From Candidatus Aenigmatarchaeota archaeon (GTDB taxonomy: Archaea > Aenigmatarchaeota > Aenigmatarchaeia > QMZS01): a DNA stretch of 6,161 bases. Position numbers and translations under genes: made by a program. Within the stretch, counting starts at the first letter, position 1. Every line of letters starts with the position of its first letter. Location: positions 1 to 6,161 of the forward strand of contig JAUXEA010000026.1 of the NCBI GenBank assembly GCA_030620695.1. Direction: 5' to 3'. This document shows positions 4,517 to 6,161 of this stretch, piece by piece. The notes beneath the pieces were generated by a model, which ran no database searches, was not told where the DNA came from, and saw nothing but the letters and a program-made list of their open reading frames with translations.

Positions 4517-6151
4517 TTACACAAACAAAAACTCCAAATCAAGTTCAAACCCAACAACAGGATTTTCTAATTTAAAATTATCCAGAACCTTTGGACAAAC
4601 TTCTCCAACAACACCAACTTCTTTATTATTAATCATAATCTTTGCAACCCTCCCCTTTATAAATCTTTTATCATCTGTTCTTTTTAATTTATATTTTACC
4701 TGTAAATTTGAAAATAAAGAATCCAGAACAGAAGAAATATTCTCATAATTTATGATTGGTTTTGAAATTAAGCATGAGAGACAGGTCTTATCTTTTGTTC
4801 TTGTCTCACTTTTTTTGTCTGGGAATACAACTTCTGAAACTTCAAAAATTTTTTGAGGAAATTCATACTGCTGATTATTTTTCAGGACTTTCAATAATTC
4901 GGGAAGTATGGAAAATCTTAACATATTTATTGATTTTTCCACTTGGTTCTCCAGAAAAATTACTTCTTTATCAAAATTCCTTCCACAAAACTGGTCTTTC
5001 CTGTTGCTTAAAATCAAAGTAAAAACTTCCTGAAAACCAAGACCAACCATCAATTCTCTAATTCTGTTTTTTATTCTTGTGCTTTTCATTAATCCTCCAA
5101 TTGTTGAAACTTGTGGAAATTCTGGTTTAAAGTTTTTTATTCCATAAGCCCGACCAATATCATCTATAACATCAATCTCATGTAATACATCTGTCCTGTA
5201 ACAGGGAACAAAAACTTTATCATTTTTAATCAAATAACCCATTCTCCCCAAAAAATTTATTGCTTCTTCTTTGCTGATTTTTATTCCAAGAACTTTATTT
5301 ATATTTTCCAGATTGAATTTTATTTCTTCTGATTTTAAATCCGGGGTCTCCAGTTTTTTATCAGGATAAATGACTTCTAAGGAATAAATATCTCCGCTCA
5401 TATCTGCAAGAGTTGTTGCAATTAAATTCAGGGTCTTGAGTAAAGTTTCCAGGTCATCTCCTGTACATTCCACAAAAACCTCTTTTGTTTCTTCTGTAAC
5501 TTTTCCCAGTTTTGCAGAATTAATTATCGGAGGCATTGATAATATTTCATCTTTGGAGTCCACAAAAACAGGATATATTTTTTTTCCTTCCAGCAACTCT
5601 TTATATTCAATTCCTTTTGGGTGTTTTTTCAGGATTTCATTTCCATCCATTTCTTCTTCAAAATCCAAAGGGATAAATTTAATTTTCCCTGGTTTCTCTG
5701 CCTTATAATAAATCGGTGGTGTTATCTTTTCAAGAGGATAAATTCCTATTGCTGATTTTTTTCTTTTTCTTGCAAAAGTTTCATGAAGTTTTTCCTGAAA
5801 ACTTATAAGTTCTTTTAATTTCTCTGGATTAAAATCAATATTTTTGACAACACAACAAACAGTGTAAGCCCTGATTGATTTTACAGTTTTATCAACAAAA
5901 ACCTTAACTTCAGATTTTTTTGCTTTGTATTCTTTTGGTTTCTCCCCAAGAAAAATATTTATTGCTCTTGCAAGACCATGAACAGAAAGCAAGTCCGGTC
6001 TGTCCGGAGTAATCTCTATTACTATCTCATCCCCTTTTAAAGAATCAATCTCAAAACCCAAATCAAAGAGAATCTCCTCAAGTTCTGATACTGAAATTTT
6101 TTTCTTAATCAGACTTTTAAAATATTCCAGACTTGTATTCAACATTACCAT
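4517..6151 (-). CDS. pheT: Phenylalanyl-tRNA synthetase beta subunit, archaeal type
   Basis: This 544-residue protein is the beta chain of the alpha2beta2 enzyme that charges tRNA-Phe; it also removes mischarged tyrosine. Length fits the archaeal/eukaryotic form, which lacks the bacterial tRNA-binding N-terminal OB-fold and C-terminal anticodon-binding domain. The N-terminal B1 region holds EITPDRPDLLSVHGLARAI (46-64). The B3/B4 editing domain spans about 90-250, with HETFARKRKKSAIGIYPL (123-140) and SMPPIINSAKLGKVTEET (205-222). The B5 domain is at about 270-340, ending in VPCYRTDVLHEIDVIDDIG (315-333). The catalytic-like core follows, with LRFSILPELLKVLKNNQ (411-427), IFEVSEVVF and a final GVVGEVCPKVLDNF plus VVGFELDL. 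The beta core lacks the aminoacylation centre, which is in PheS, expected elsewhere and not visible here. The first ATG is preferred over the one two codons later because AGGT lies six bases before it. Confidence 0.96.
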   Translation of the reverse strand: MVMLNTSLEYFKSLIKKKISVSELEEILFDLGFEIDSLKGDEIVIEITPDRPDLLSVHGLARAINIFLGEKPKEYKAKKSEVKVFVDKTVKSIRAYTVCCVVKNIDFNPEKLKELISFQEKLHETFARKRKKSAIGIYPLEKITPPIYYKAEKPGKIKFIPLDFEEEMDGNEILKKHPKGIEYKELLEGKKIYPVFVDSKDEILSMPPIINSAKLGKVTEETKEVFVECTGDDLETLLKTLNLIATTLADMSGDIYSLEVIYPDKKLETPDLKSEEIKFNLENINKVLGIKISKEEAINFLGRMGYLIKNDKVFVPCYRTDVLHEIDVIDDIGRAYGIKNFKPEFPQVSTIGGLMKSTRIKNRIRELMVGLGFQEVFTLILSNRKDQFCGRNFDKEVIFLENQVEKSINMLRFSILPELLKVLKNNQQYEFPQKIFEVSEVVFPDKKSETRTKDKTCLSCLISKPIINYENISSVLDSLFSNLQVKYKLKRTDDKRFIKGRVAKIMINNKEVGVVGEVCPKVLDNFKLENPVVGFELDLEFLFV

Positions 6152-6157
6152 TTTTCT

Positions 6158-6161
6158 ACCT
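6158..6161 (-). promoter_or_regulatory. Short ribosome binding site of pheT
   Basis: The minus strand reads AGGT followed by six bases and the ATG at 6151. This is a minimal match to the anti-Shine-Dalgarno of archaeal 16S rRNA and favours the first ATG. It differs from the other genes here, which look leaderless, and suggests pheT is an inner gene of an operon extending past the window. The motif touches the window edge and may be longer. Confidence 0.4.

Noticed and set aside
4387..4575. 62-codon frame overlapping the eS26 end
   Set aside because: Out-of-frame overlap with eS26 and the pheT 3' end; low-complexity Gln/Thr content and no start signal.
4756..5708. + strand frames opposite pheT
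   Set aside because: Antisense shadows of the complete 544-residue PheT.

Overview
The window looks like part of a small, AT-rich archaeal genome. The signs are an archaeal/eukaryotic-type EF-2 with a diphthamide-site histidine, a single-chain archaeal-type PheT, ribosomal protein eS26, a PRC-barrel protein behind a TATA box with almost no leader, and a tRNA interrupted by bulge-helix-bulge introns. The short proteins and compact spacing suggest a DPANN-type lineage (Pacearchaeota/Woesearchaeota/Nanoarchaeota-like). That placement is an inference from gene style, not a phylogenetic result.

Left edge (1-915): an accessory segment on the + strand. It holds the C-terminal part of an HNH nuclease that runs off the window, followed with an ATGA overlap by a decayed XerA-type tyrosine recombinase. 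The recombinase has lost its N-terminal domain, two catalytic residues and several internal stretches, and carries an in-frame stop.

Centre (910-3465): the EF-2 gene (- strand) converges on the recombinase remnant. It is divergent from a 92-residue PRC-barrel gene (+ strand), and the two share a 120-base promoter region.

The main discovery (3571-3912, - strand): a stretch with no real protein gene is a tRNA-Thr(CGU) gene in three exons of 15, 38 and 20 bases. A 154-base intron lies in the D-loop (after position 15) and a 115-base intron at the T-stem/T-loop junction (after position 53). There is no intron at the usual 37/38 position. Joining the exons gives a 73-base cloverleaf with U73 and anticodon CGU, and each junction can fold into a bulge-helix-bulge with the expected cut points. 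Both introns are large and filled with hairpins.

Right side (3965-6151): a strong imperfect hairpin, a 56-residue two-CxxC zinc-binding protein on the - strand, the divergent eS26 gene starting only 20 bases away, and a complete pheT on the - strand convergent with eS26. Functionally the window is mostly translation: elongation factor, threonyl tRNA, small-subunit protein and phenylalanyl-tRNA synthetase beta chain.
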